Of a stretch of 64,000 nt of DNA, positions 46,676 to 57,457 are shown piece after piece; position 1 is the first letter of the stretch, and the number at the start of each line of letters is the position of its first letter. The stretch comes from Dasypus novemcinctus (lineage: Eukaryota > Chordata > Mammalia > Cingulata > Dasypodidae), in NCBI RefSeq assembly GCF_030445035.2, contig NC_080676.1:18452940-18516939 (forward strand), in the 5' to 3' direction. Both the position numbers and the translations under genes were made by a program. The notes beneath the pieces are model-generated. The model saw nothing but the letters and a program-made list of their open reading frames with translations, was not told the origin of the DNA and ran no database searches.

Positions 46676-48221
46676 AGAGGCACCCCGCAGTAGCTTAGGC
46701 TCAGGACAAATAAATGAAATTCAGGGGAATTCAGCAATACAAAAGCACAGTAGCCCCATAGTGCTTTTTGATTCATTTATTTGTTTGTTCGTTTTGGAAT
46801 TAGCAGCAAGGTAGGAGACTCTGTCCTAAATCGAAGTACAATAAGACACAACCAATCCAGGCTAATCATTTCAAATGAAGCTTTTAAATGGTAACTCAGC
46901 CTCAGGGCCACTGCTTTCCCTTATGGCACCTTTTTGCAAATTGAGAGAAAAAGAAAAGTGCCTCTTCCCCAGGACATTTCCACACCATTGACCACGAAGT
47001 TATTATAATAAAAATACGAAATGTACATGACTCTGGTGTGAAGGGAGCCCCTGAGTTGGGCAGTGTACATTCTATACAAACACATCAGCTTCCAGCTCCA
47101 GCTGAAAGTCTGCGTATTCTTTATCATGAAATGTTTTAAACAAGAAAAAGAACAATGGTATAAACCCTGTTATACTTCCCTCCGGGGTGGTGGGCTGGAA
47201 AACTTTAAACCTTAGATTTTAAAATAGATTTCTGAAAATCCATTTCACATGAGCTGTGACTGCCTCAAAACTCAAGTTTAAAAGAAGGAACTTAGTTCAA
47301 CAAGTCAAGTTGTTTGGAAGTAAAGAATGCTGAATACGTTTCGTTTAGAAATAAACTTCTGGAGAGGTTTAACAGAAACTGAAAGACTTTGAAAACATTT
47401 CTGCAACAATGGAGGTCCACACGAGCATATGACAGGGCTTGAAGCAGTTTGGCTGAAACAAACACACACTAAACTTGTGATTTGGGGAGGGATTTTTCCT
47501 TCCAAATTATTTGCCTTTCATCACAAAATAGAAAACCTCTTTGTTTCATGTATCCAACTGAGCACCCATAGGCATTCATTCTGGTTTGGTCTCAGCTAAA
47601 TGCAGAGAAACACAGTAGACCTGTTTCAAGTCTACATTGGCGAATCATCATGAATTCATCACTATACTGTCACAAATGTCCTCCTACAGAGCTTTTCATT
47701 GCCTAGTGGTACCAAAAGAAAGGAGCCAGCATTGTTTATGAAATAGCTTTGAAACAGATATTTGATTTTTTTTTCCCCTTCCAATTCTGTTATAAGGAAT
47801 AGAAGCCAAGGAAGAGGGAAAGGGAAAAAAGAAGGGTAGTTACCTTCCATAGTGTCAAACAGAGCAGGAAGGAGAAGGCGAGAAAGAGAAGGGAAAAGTT
47901 GAAAGAGTAAAAAGGAGGTAGGAAAAAAATGAAAGGGAGGAGGGAAAAAATCTCAGTTCTCCATCCATGTACCTGGAACATAAAAAGACTATAATTATTT
48001 AAAGGAAGTTTTTGGTTTTTGGTTTTACTTTTTACCTTAAGCAACAAATTTTTACATCTTGTTAAGCTGTGATCTCTATTTTCACTGTATTATAAGCCCT
48101 ATATCTACCTGAAACATTCTTTGCTTTTTCAATTTTTATCAGAACCTCTGGAAATAGGAAGCAAATTTGAAACTGTCCAGAAGGTTTTACCACATTACCC
48201 TATGCCCAAGGCCAAGCACCT
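46676..48221. other. 1.5-kb repeat-poor unique DNA
   Basis: No recognisable gene. A purine-rich stretch (47800-47950) gives a Ser/Phe/Leu-rich minus frame that is compositional. It could hold conserved non-coding sequence. Confidence 0.4.
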
Positions 48222-48314
48222 AGGATACAAAATTTAAGGAGGCATTCACTCTCAGGTGCAAACCCTCCACTCACACAAATTTCATAGTGAGTGCCTCCTT
48301 AAATTTAGCACCCT
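48222..48314. repeat. Hairpin: 29-nt inverted repeat with 35-nt loop
   Basis: Arm 48222-48250 and arm 48286-48314 are reverse complements at 25 of 29 positions, with a central perfect block of 15 ('aaatttaaggaggca'). Loop 48251-48285. It could be a MITE-like DNA transposon relic or a transcribed hairpin. I do not recognise the family. Confidence 0.75.
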
Positions 48315-48519
48315 ACATGCTGCACTTGCCTCACCCTCAGCCAGACCCTGCCACCAGGCCCCACAGAAAGTGATCCTCTGCCCGGGTGGTAATTCTCAGG
48401 CTCCTTCTCTTACTTCCACCTAAAAATCAATTGCCATAACTCTTTTCCCCTCTGAGTCTCCACTGGTATACCTAGACTCTCTCCCACCCTGTCCCAAGCC
48501 CTGTTCTTACCTCCTTCTG

Positions 48520-48928
48520 GGAAGTGGATGTGGCTCAATGGATAGAGCATCCGCCTACCACATGGGAGGTCCAGGGTTCAAACCCAGGGCCTCCTGACCC
48601 ACATGGTGAGCTGGCCCATGCACAGTGCTGATGCGCGCAAGGAGTACTGTGCCACGCAGGGGTGTCCCCCACATAGGGGAGCCCCACATGCAAGGAGTAT
48701 GCCCCATAAGGAGAGCTGCCCTGTGCAAAGAAAGTGCAGCCTGCCCCGGGGTGGCGCCATACATACCAAGAGCTGACACGACAAGATGACGCAACAGAAA
48801 AGAGACGCATTTTCCCAGTGCCACTGACAAGAATATAAGCGAACACTGAAGAACACACAGCGAAATGGGGATGGAGGAAGGGCTGAGAAATAAATAAAAA
48901 ATAAATCTTTAAAAAAAAGAGAGAGAGT
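48520..48928 (+). mobile_element. Long tRNA-derived SINE
   Basis: 'gaagtggatgtggctcaatg', 'cctaccacatgggaggtcc', long-form body, 'aaataaatcttt' and A-rich/(GA) tail. Short TSD tccttctg / cccttctg. Antisense frames of up to 137 codons are SINE sequence. Confidence 0.9.
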
Positions 48929-48936
48929 CCCTTCTG

Positions 48937-49799
48937 TCTTTAGAAATCTAACAAGAAATCTAGAGATTAGTAAATCGTTCCTAGGCCTCATTTCAAGAAA
49001 AAAAAAATTAGTTCTTCATTATGCCACTAATGATGAAGGCACATTAGTGACAGCATGCCTTACAAACCATCCAAATTTCTATCTAAAACAGATTTCTCTC
49101 TAAGGATGAGAGAAAGTCTAACAAGATGGGCCTTTCTAGTTAATTAGATTACTTTATTATGAGCTTCGATTCCTGACGGAGGTTTTCTAGAGGAAATTGT
49201 GATGTCACGGAGGCAGCTGCTGAGGGCTTCTTAACTCGCCCAGCTCCCTGCCTTCTCTCCACCGCCTCCCTCCCCTACAGCCAATTGCACAATATTTGGC
49301 CTCATGTATGGAGGGGTGTGTCCCACCCCTAGATATGCTGAAAAGCACAGATTTTGCTGCAGATTGCAAAATAACTGCAAAGACATCAAGATGCCTTGTC
49401 TGAAAGCAGCAAGGCTCTAGCGAGGACGTGCGGGCTTCGGGACAGGTGGGCAGAGCGGTCGTTCCCACCAGCAAAACCATCACTTTGCCCGCTTCCTCTC
49501 CAAGCAGCCTCTGGATCCTGAACGCGATTCTCCATTTGATTCTTCCGATGACATAGCAACAGCAAAATCGCTGTGGCCCTGGAAAGGGCCTGAAAACAGC
49601 ATATTAACCATCAAGAGATTTCATGGAGTTAATCAGGGAGCCACGGGCTGTATGCTCGCCACGGTTCTCTGAGACTGATGAACTCTTGACGCCGCGTCAC
49701 TGAGGCTTCGCTCCTCTCCCAGGCAGGATTCCAGGATCCAGGGGGGTGACTTCCATATGTGATGAAGTTGAGGGTGAAGAGAGCAATGATGATGCAACA
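48937..49799. other. Unique, GC-richer DNA; candidate regulatory region
   Basis: No coding structure is evident. It contains bZIP-like motifs (see 49199-49372) and scattered CpGs around 49430-49720 ('gaggacgtgcgggcttcggg', 'gacgccgcgtcactgagg'), which are unusual for the methylated bulk of this window. The minus frame 49205-49483 shows no domain. Confidence 0.4.
49199..49372. promoter_or_regulatory. Candidate C/EBP and CRE/AP-1-like site cluster
   Basis: 'tgatgtca' at 49200-49207 is one base from the CRE octamer. 'attgcacaat' at 49284-49293 is a palindromic C/EBP-type site, and 'gattgcaaaa' near 49362 is another C/EBP-like match. Motif matches only; function is not shown. Confidence 0.3.
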
Positions 49800-49955
49800 G
49801 ATATTTCAAAAGTTTCCTTTAATTTTTATCCCAGTGTCACCATTTCACAAATGAAATTGAGGCTCACTGAAGTTAAATGATTCTGCCTGAGGTCACACAG
49901 GAAGAGACTCCATTAGACCTGGGACCCTTGTCTAGTCCACACTCTTTGCCCGCCC
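49800..49955 (-). mobile_element. MIR SINE remnant, minus orientation
   Basis: 'caccatttcacaaatgaaat' 'tgaggctcactgaagttaaa' and 'gaggtcacacagg' are the reverse complement of the MIR core. Confidence 0.75.
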
Positions 49956-50171
49956 ATCCCAACAGTTTCCTCCCGTAGTGCCATGGGAGCAACACTCTTT
50001 TCAATAGCACACGTGTTGGTGAGGAGCTTGGTGGATTTGTGAGAGCTGGGTCCTGGCCGGTCTTTTCTGAATTGAAATAATAGTAAGCTAAAGCTAAAGG
50101 GGTCTTCTGAGGCTGCCATGTGCAATCCCTTTAAATTATGATGATAAACCCAACGAGAAGGAGATGAAATT

Positions 50172-50538
50172 TTTTTTTTTTTAAAGATTTATTTATTTAT
50201 TTAATCCTCCCCCCCGGTTGTCTATTCTTGGTGTCTATTTGCTGCGTCTTGTTTCTTTGTCCGCTTCTGTTGTCTTCAGCGGCACAGGAAGTGTGGGCGG
50301 CGCCATTCCTGGGCAGGCTGCTCTTTCTTTTCACGCTGGGCGGCTTTCCTCACGGGCGCACTCCTTGCACGTGGGGCTCCCCCACGCGGGGGACACCCTT
50401 GCGTGGCACGGCACTCCTTGCGCGCATCAACACTGCGCATGGCCAGCTCCACATGGGTCAAGGAGGCCCGGGGTTTGAACCGCGGACCTCCCATATGGTA
50501 GACGGACGCCCTAACCACTGGGCCAAAGTCCGTTTCCC
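50172..50538 (-). mobile_element. Long tRNA-derived SINE, minus strand, perfect 15-bp TSD
   Basis: T-run and 'aaagatttatttatttattt' on the left, 'gggccaaagtccgtttcc' on the right. The direct repeat gaaggagatgaaatt at 50157-50171 and 50539-50553 is perfect and long. The SINE keeps many CpGs ('cccccacgcgggggacaccc'). Both suggest a recent insertion. Confidence 0.94.
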
Positions 50539-50553
50539 GAAGGAGATGAAATT

Positions 50554-52911
50554 ATTTTGCCCCTGGTGAGCCATTGAGTCAGTGCCAGCATGAGGACCAA
50601 CTCTGATGCCAGGGCAGTGTGTTGGCACCTCATTGTGCTACCAAAATGGTGCAGAGAGAGACCTGTATCCTAAAGACGGGGAGCTGAGGGTCTCACGGTT
50701 TCTACATTTCAAAGGACACACAGGTAAGGGGGGAGATCTGGAGTGACAGTGAAGGACAGCGCTGGCACATGTCAATTATATCTTAACTCCAGGGTTACTG
50801 TTTTTTAGCAAAACAATTCTAGTTATCAAAACCCACAGAGGAAAAATAGATATGAGGGGACAGGAAAAAGATTCTTCAGTCTAGCACTTTTTCCCATGTC
50901 AATTCCTATGTCTTCTTCAAGGACATCCTAGTTCTCTCCTCCTCAAGCTCTTATAACACTCTCTATGGTAGTTCCAAATATAAACTACTCCTCAAATCAC
51001 CGCAGCCCCTGCCTTCACTTCCTTGCAACCTGTTTTCCGACATGGTTCCTTAGCCTGAGCCAACCTGGTCTACCTATGTCCACCCTACCCACACACGCCC
51101 TCCACACTTACCTGCTCCCAGCTCTGGTCACAGTCATGTCACTGCTCTTGGATATTTGCCCCTCTCCCTTGCCCTCCCATCCTCCAAGTTCTTCTAAGCC
51201 AGGGATTGCTGTCTCAAATGTCTGCAGGGGCCAGGAAGGGAAGAGAAACTTCTGAAGTGCTCGGTTACAACAGGGAAAGGTGAGGAGTGGAGCCAACTAG
51301 AGCACTCATGCCCCACCCAAAGAAATTCAAATTGCTAAAAAAAAATTAGAGCATTCTGCTGACTAAGCAAAGTACTTCCACAGGCTGCATTCAGTGGGTG
51401 CAATTTTTCAGCCCGAGAGGACTCCACTGTAATCTGCAGGCATGACTTTTTTCAAATCCTAATTCACCCTCTATTTTATTTCCCTAGTGTATTCTTTACT
51501 AGTGTGATCACCACTTCTTTACATTCTCTTAATTGTATATACAATTTTTATCATGTTATCCGGCTTTTATATTTTATATACCTTAAGTACAAGAATGGTT
51601 TATACCTTTTATATCTCAACTTTTGAGCCCCTACCTCAAATTCAGCCAGTCAAAATCTCCAAATATACATAGTAATCAGTGTACAAGTCTTATAAAAGAA
51701 TGCTTATTTCATGCAAGTAGTATTCCGAAGTGTGTTGATTCGTGTCATTTCCATCCTCGGAAACGCCTAACAATGGGGCAGAAGTTAATTTTCTACATCC
51801 CCAAAGTTGGGAGGAGAGGGAAATATTCTGTTGTTAATGTGCACTAAGACAACTTTCTGAATGACAGAGTCACGGTGACATCCTGCCAGCTACGCCTGCA
51901 GGGTTTCTCACTTAGCTCCTAGAAAGCTGTCCGCGCAGGAAGTGAACTTGAACCGCTGGAATCCTTCTGTCATCTGCTGCCCTCTACTGGTAGGAAGAGA
52001 TACAGCTGACAGTGAGGCGCCAGAGCTCCCTGAGGCCCACGGAAAACCGTGCCTGCCGCTGGGCTCGAGTGCTGGTGTGATATAATGAGGGTGTGACACA
52101 TTGCAGAGGAAACAAGCTACAGGTTTGTTTCTTTTTATCACGGAAGGCAACGTTTGTGTTGAAGTAAGCTAAGTAGGAGGCAGTTATTCATGGATGGGAG
52201 GGAAAGCACCCACTGCGGCTGGGAGGAAGGGAGGGTGCAATCGTTACACTGTGCCACAAAATACCAGTTTCTTAAAACGACTTTTATTGGAGCTTTTCCA
52301 CATTATAAGAGTATATAAACTTTATTGTACATGCTTTTCTTTATTACACAAATACCCATTCATCTTAGGAAGTACCTGTAAAGCACAAGATAAAAATTAA
52401 ATTACCCAGCAACGGCCTTCCATTAAAGGAATACCAAGGGCTATATTGTGAGGGTTTATGTAATGCATATGTAAATACATTATTCTGTTTTAACAAATAA
52501 AGGATCACCTTTTGCATGGTGTTTGACAGCTTGCTTCCTGAGTACTGCAGTATTTGAGGTCATAAGAAGGCGCCTGTTTCCTAAGTCATTCTTCAGCTGT
52601 GTTTCGGCCACGCAGACTGGGGGCTCCACGAGCCCCAATGGCAGCCAGTGGCCTGCGTCTCTCATCTGGGGCCCTCTCCCACCTGGCTTTTCCAGCTGGA
52701 TAACCAAGTGACCAATAATAGCTTATCGATTTATTTTCTATATGATAGCTGAAAGACTAAACCTGAGCATATAGGAAATTAATTAAAATTAACACTATCT
52801 ATGCAACTGTATGCATCCCAGTCAGTTGTTCAACTGTTAAAGATCCACTATAGTATTGGATTTAAACTTTATACATATGGCACTCCATTCTTGCATTAAT
52901 ACATCTTTTTT
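50554..52911. other. 2.3-kb unique DNA, no gene recognised
   Basis: I find no coding domain or clear transposon. 51880-52080 is GC-richer and CpG-containing, with one CTCF-like motif (51976-51992). 51360-51600 has the AT/CT text of an old repeat that I cannot assign. The short frames are unremarkable. Confidence 0.4.
51976..51992 (-). promoter_or_regulatory. Candidate CTCF-like motif
   Basis: 'ctgccctctactggtag' matches the reverse-complement form of the CTCF core (N-CC-N-CTNNTGG). A single motif match is weak evidence of binding. Confidence 0.3.
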
Positions 52912-53594
52912 TACATATTCATACTATATTTACTGAAACTGATGTACAGATATTGAGACAATAGCTTTCAAACAAGGTAACATTTGGTTTACATTGTGGT
53001 TTATATTTTAGACTATACAATTTTCTAAATTTTTAGTTATCTTATGTTTTACATTACGATTTACATTTTAGCCTATCAGCCCCTATATATTTTTGGTGTA
53101 ATTTTACATGTCTTCTATCCATCCTTGCATAATCTTGTGGAACACTTCTATTGCCCACACGGTTTCATTGGTTCCATCTATTCAATACCTCATTCCCCCT
53201 CCCCTTAGGGCCCACAGTGACAGTCAGTCTTCATTGCTTGAAGGGCCATGTTCAGAGATACTTGCAACAGTGTTGAGGGCTTGACATGCTCAACTGCCCT
53301 AATGCCCTGGGAGCCATCATTTCTCTCGAGAGATACAATTCCCTCTATTTGAGAACATCAGTCCTCCCCAGGATGTGGGGATACCTTCACTCTCATTATA
53401 TGGGTCTCTATCCAATGGTATAACCCACTATGGCAAAATGAGCATTCACATATTCCCTAGGAGCCTGTCCTGTGTTGGATTACTCCCTTTAAGCATCTTA
53501 AACAGGTAACCTTCCTTTTTATATTTTTTAAAAAAGTTTTCTCAGCATTATACTCTCAACCAAACACCTGACAATCTCCTACGTTTGTATGCTG
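52912..53594 (-). mobile_element. L1 3' UTR fragment, antisense, ending at a 5S rRNA junction
   Basis: It is the reverse complement of 16735-17390 of the full-length L1. Landmarks: 'gatacttgcaacagtgttga', 'ctctcgagagatacaattcc', 'ccccaggatgtggggatacc', 'ttttctcagcattatactct'. The L1 5' end lies at 53594, where it directly meets nucleotide 1 of a 5S rRNA fragment. A poly(T) stretch near 52907-52914 may be the tail or part of the target site. Confidence 0.82.
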
Positions 53595-53636
53595 GTCTAC
53601 GGCCATGCCACCCTGAACAAGCCCGATCTCATCTGA
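53595..53636 (+). pseudogene. 5S rRNA 5' fragment (nt 1-42)
   Basis: 'gtctacggccatgccaccct' 'gaacaagcccgatctcatct' + 'ga' matches the first 42 nt of vertebrate 5S rRNA with four substitutions (38/42), at least two being CpG-type. It stops before the A-box/C-box promoter, so it is not a gene. It lies in inverted orientation against the truncated L1, with 5S nucleotide 1 exactly at the join. Confidence 0.85.
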
Positions 53637-53721
53637 ACACATTTTTTTAAATTTACATCCATATGGGAATTTTTTCATAAATCACAGAAGATATTTCACT
53701 CTCTTGAGAGAAAATTTTTAT

Positions 53722-54218
53722 TGTAACCAATCTGCAGTTATCTTAGAAATGAAACACCATCATCATTTCTCCCCACATGTGTAGCCTTTCCCTACATTAC
53801 AAACACAAGGAAAAGAACGACATCTACTTAAGGGAAAGCCTCGACGGTAGGAATGAAAGACAGCATGACCGGATTTAAAGTTAAAGCGAAACTAAAAACT
53901 CCAGGATGGTACTTAAGCGAGCATGATGGGAACGTATTGTTTCCTTATAATGATTTTAAATGGAAACTACAATTCAATCACAAATAAAAGTAAATTGTAG
54001 ACAGCGAGGCGAACAAATCTGTTTCACTCGGATTCATGGTGATTATCAAATTAGCAGCTACTCGTTCACCACTAAGCATTTTCCGTCTTCTCGGGCTACC
54101 TAACGGCCCTGAACCTGGCTTCGTGGTGATTGCAGTGGTGGCAGCTCCTGGGGGCTGTATTTTAGCTGTGCTCTTATCGTCCCTGTTCTTCTCTAGCATT
54201 GCTTGGCAGGGCAAAAGG
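53722..54218 (-). other. Candidate terminal exon-like block, minus strand (unrecognised)
   Basis: On the minus strand a long pyrimidine tract and 'ccctgccaag' (54220-54210 region) look like a splice acceptor. An open stretch of ~75 codons follows (about 54210 down to 53978, e.g. MLEKNRDDKSTAKIQPPG near its start), and then a TGA. Downstream an 'aataaa' lies at ~53722. The stretch keeps CpGs ('gacgataag', 'gcccgagaagacgg') unlike the surrounding DNA, which fits coding selection or recent unmethylated origin. I do not recognise the peptide and assign no function. The upstream part of the same frame (54219-54349) is low-quality and overlaps an L2 remnant. It could equally be chance. Confidence 0.3.
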
Positions 54219-54329
54219 GAAAAAAAAAAAACAGCACTAAGGGAGTGACAACTGGAGCCCGCACCTGTTTCAGAGGTTTTGAACACCAGTGGAAGGCCTG
54301 CTACCAGGCTCCAGGCTGCCCTCCTGGCA

Positions 54330-54640
54330 TGCACTGTCCTCTCTGGCACCCCTTCTCCCCCACTCCGGCCACGCTGGTCTCCTTACTGCTGCTGCACACC
54401 CCAAACACACTCCCGCTCGGGCTGTCACACCCACTGCCACCTCCGCTGGAAAGCCCTTCCCACCCACGTCCCCAAAGCGTACCACCCCGCTTCATCGAGG
54501 TCTGGGTTGAGATGCTACCTCAACTGACCGTTTCTAAAGTAGCACCCCCTATCTCTCTCTCTCTAAACTTTACCCTGTCTTTTTTCTGCACAAAATATTT
54601 ATCACAACCTGACATGACATTATATACCTACTGTGTGCTT
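54330..54640 (+). mobile_element. L2 LINE 3' fragment
   Basis: 'cactccggccacgctggtct' 'ccttactgctgctgcacacc', 'ggaaagcccttcccaccc' and 'aatatttatcacaacctgac' follow the order of the ancient L2 3' region. Three overlapping 70-150 codon plus-strand frames here are by-products of C-rich L2 text. Confidence 0.65.
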
Positions 54641-54721
54641 CTTCATTGAATGAACACAATGTAACCTGGAAGATTCTGGCCCCAGGGTACATCTAGGTGT
54701 ACATATGTTCAAAAGCTCCCC

Positions 54722-55875
54722 AGATGGTTCACGTCCGAGAGACTTAAATCTTGGGGCTGTCCACGTGCCAGCTGGGCACAAAGAGTTGCTATACCTAATC
54801 TCCAGTTCATTGGACTCGCCTAGGAAAACTAACAAGGAAATAATGGACAACAACTATCCCAAGGAACAGAGAGAGTCTGCACCTGCAAACAAAAGAGTCC
54901 CATCCATCTGCCCCCATGGGATCTAAATCCCCTCTCAGTTAGAGGTGGAGTGGGAATCACCATCCCAGAAGCCTCAGGACTGGGGAACAAATAATGGACT
55001 AGAGCAGACTTAGCGTTATTCTACTATAGACTTATTGTCATTCTAGCAATGGAAGAAGTTTTATCATTGATGTAGAGGCAGTGGCCATCAGAGGTTCTGC
55101 AGGGAGGGAGAGGGAAAAATAGATAAAATATGGGGGCATTTTCAGGATATTGGAATTGTCCTGAATGATGTTGCAATGACAGATACAGGCCATTATATGT
55201 GTTGTCATGACTTACAAAATTGTGCAGGAGAGAATTTACACTATAATGTGGGAAGCAGATTTGGCTCAACTGATAGGGCGTCCACCTACCACAAAGGAAG
55301 TCCAGGGTTCAAACCCAGGGCCTCCTGACGCATGTGGTGAGCTGGCCCATGCTCAGTGCTGATGTGTGCAAGGAGTGCCATGCCACTCAGGGGTGTCCCC
55401 CATGTAGGGGAGCCCCAAGTGCAAGGAGAGCTGCCCCACGTGAAAAAAGTACAGCCTGCCCAGGAGTGGCACTGCACACATGGAGAGCTGACCCAGCAAG
55501 ATGACACAACAAAAAGAGACACAGATTCCCGGTGCCGCTGACAAGAATGCAAGCAGACACAGAAGAAAACACACAGCAAATGGACACAGAGAGCAGACAG
55601 GGGCAGAGAGGGGAAGGGGAGTGAAAACAATAAATAAATAAATCTTCAAAAAAAAAACTATAATGTAAACTATAATCCATACTTACTGGCAATGCTCCAA
55701 TGTGTGTTCATCAGTTGTAACAAATGTACCACACTAACGAAGGATGTTGTTAATGTGGGAAAGTGTGGGAGTGGTAGGAAGCGGAGTATATGGGAATCCC
55801 TACATTTTTATGTAACACTTATGTAATCTAAGTATCTTTTTAAAAATTCAAAAATTAAAAAAAAAAAAAGAAAAG
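54722..55875 (+). mobile_element. 5'-truncated L1 insertion (3' UTR only), perfect 11-bp TSD
   Basis: L1 3' UTR text equivalent to ~18580-19300 of the full-length copy, ending in an A-rich tail. The direct repeat aaaagctcccc lies at 54711-54721 and 55876-55886. Truncation left no coding sequence. A long SINE inserted in it later (55250-55656). Confidence 0.92.
55250..55656 (+). mobile_element. Long tRNA-derived SINE inside the L1 3' insertion, 10-bp TSD
   Basis: 'gcagatttggctcaactgat' head, long-form body and an 'aaataaataaatcttc' + A tail. The perfect direct repeat actataatgt lies at 55240-55249 and 55657-55666. Confidence 0.94.
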
Positions 55876-56134
55876 AAAAGCTCCCCTGGAGATTGTGTTG
55901 CTCAATCCAGCGCAGCTAGTTCAGCTATCAGTGCCCTATTTCTTCTCCGAAAGTAAACTCTTTACTTTTTGGAGGGAAAAAAGTAACTAAAAAATATATA
56001 TTAATAAAATCTATTTTTAATTAGAAGGGCAGACAATCTTTCTGAATCGGATTGTTTCTTTCTTGTAAATTCTAAATTGTAGCCCCGTGTTTTTTTTTTT
56101 CCACTAAAGACAGTGCAAAGGGGGAACAAAGAGA

Positions 56135-56725
56135 ATTTGGCCAATAGGTGTTCTCAATCTAAATAATTCCATATTCTGAAATTTGAAATTGCTAGCAGCG
56201 ATTTTGCTTGCACTGTCCCCAGAGCGACTGCGGTGCTCCGTGCCACACTGTCAGTGAAGAGGCGGCCAGCCCCTGGGCTGGGGTGTCCTGACAGTCCCTT
56301 GTCGCGGTCCCCCACTCCTGAGGAGCAAGTGGCTCCCCCGCCAGCGGCGGCGGGACCGGGGAGCGAGGATGATGGGCAGGTGGGGGCGGGGAAACGCGCT
56401 GCCTGGAAAGACCCCGAGCCAGCGCTCAGGACGCAGGGAGCGGAAATGCGGCACTTTGGAAACATTAACTCCAATCACGGGAGAGTCAGATGTGATCTCC
56501 GAAGGGGCCGAGTCCTGTGCCATAAAAGCAAAAGGCGAGCGGAAGTGGCCTTCAGGCCCGGCTGCCTGCGCCGCGGAGGACGCCTCGCAGCACACGGGGC
56601 TCTGCGAGAGGAATTGGTGCTCCAGGGAGCTGAAGTGTGGTCTCCTTTTATGACAACGATCGCCAGAAAGGGCTTAAGAGCGCACGGGTGGGGACATCTT
56701 GTTATTCACGATTACGTAACCAAGA
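56135..56725. promoter_or_regulatory. CpG island, candidate promoter
   Basis: By hand I count roughly 39 CpG in ~510 bp (56213-56720), near expectation for its GC content; the rest of the window is strongly CpG-depleted outside young SINEs. It holds an Sp1-type 'gggggcgggg' (~56384), a CCAAT box at 56141-56145 and the palindrome 'ttacgtaa' at 56712-56719 (PAR-bZIP/NFIL3-type). It matches no repeat I recognise. A 214-codon plus-strand frame from a GTG at 56233 and a 114-codon minus frame cross it. Both are expected in GC-rich DNA and show no known domain. Direction of transcription, if any, cannot be read from the sequence. Confidence 0.6.
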
Positions 56726-57060
56726 GAAATGCTTCTATTTATAAACCCCGCCAGCCAGGTACCTTAACTGGATCAAGAGTGACACCCAGTGGGCAACCTT
56801 TGCTAAACTCTGTTTTTGTCCCCCCTCCAAAAAGTAGAGAATATCAAATTAATTTAGTTTATAAAATCATCCCATAGCACAACCAAGGTGTCATACAGCC
56901 AAGATCTTTAAAAACAGTACCCAAATTCTGTAACGTCGATCTCCATAAGAGCAACAGCAAAAGGAGGTGACAAACAGGAACTGGTTTAAAAGCAAGTCAG
57001 AAGACATGAATGTGTATGAAGAAACTCGTAATCAGGAAAGGCAGTTAAGAAAATAAGACA
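56726..57060. other. Unassigned flank of the CpG island
   Basis: Ordinary unique sequence with no repeat recognised. The open plus frame from the island runs on to 56877 without any domain. Confidence 0.4.
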
Positions 57061-57445
57061 GGGGCAGCGGACTTGGCCCAGTGGTTAAGGCGTCTGTCTA
57101 CCACATGGGAGGTCCGCGGTTCAAACCCCCGGCCTCCTTGACGCATGTGCAGCTGGCCCATGCGCACAGTGTGTCCCCTGCGTAGGGGAGCCCCAGGCAC
57201 AAGGAGTGCGCGGGTAAGGAGAGCCACCCAGCGCCAAAGAAAGTGCAACCTGGGCAGGAATGGTGCCGCCCACATGGAGAGCTGACACAAGATGATGCAA
57301 CAAAAAGAAACACAGATTCCCAGGCTGCTGACAACAGAAGCAGACAAAGACGAGGAAGCAAATAGACACAGAGAACAGACGCCTGGGGTGGTGGTGCGGT
57401 GGAGGGGAGAGAAATAAATAAATAAATAAATCTTAAAAAAAGAAA
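57061..57445 (+). mobile_element. Long tRNA-derived SINE, 12-bp TSD
   Basis: 'cggacttggcccagtggtta' head and an 'aaataaataaataaatctt' tail. The direct repeat gaaaataagaca lies just before 57061 and at 57446-57457. Its middle part is shorter than in the other long copies. Confidence 0.92.
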
Positions 57446-57457
57446 GAAAATAAGACA

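Noticed and set aside
53595..53636. Functional 5S rRNA gene
   Set aside because: Only the first 42 of ~120 nt are present, with four changes and without the internal promoter.
54203..54649. 148-codon plus-strand frame as a gene
   Set aside because: It overlaps an L2 remnant and two other frames of similar length in C-rich text.
56233..56877. 214-codon open plus-strand frame in the CpG island as a protein gene
   Set aside because: It starts at GTG, overlaps open frames in other phases, has no domain I recognise, and long frames are expected in GC-rich DNA. The region is reported only as a CpG island.
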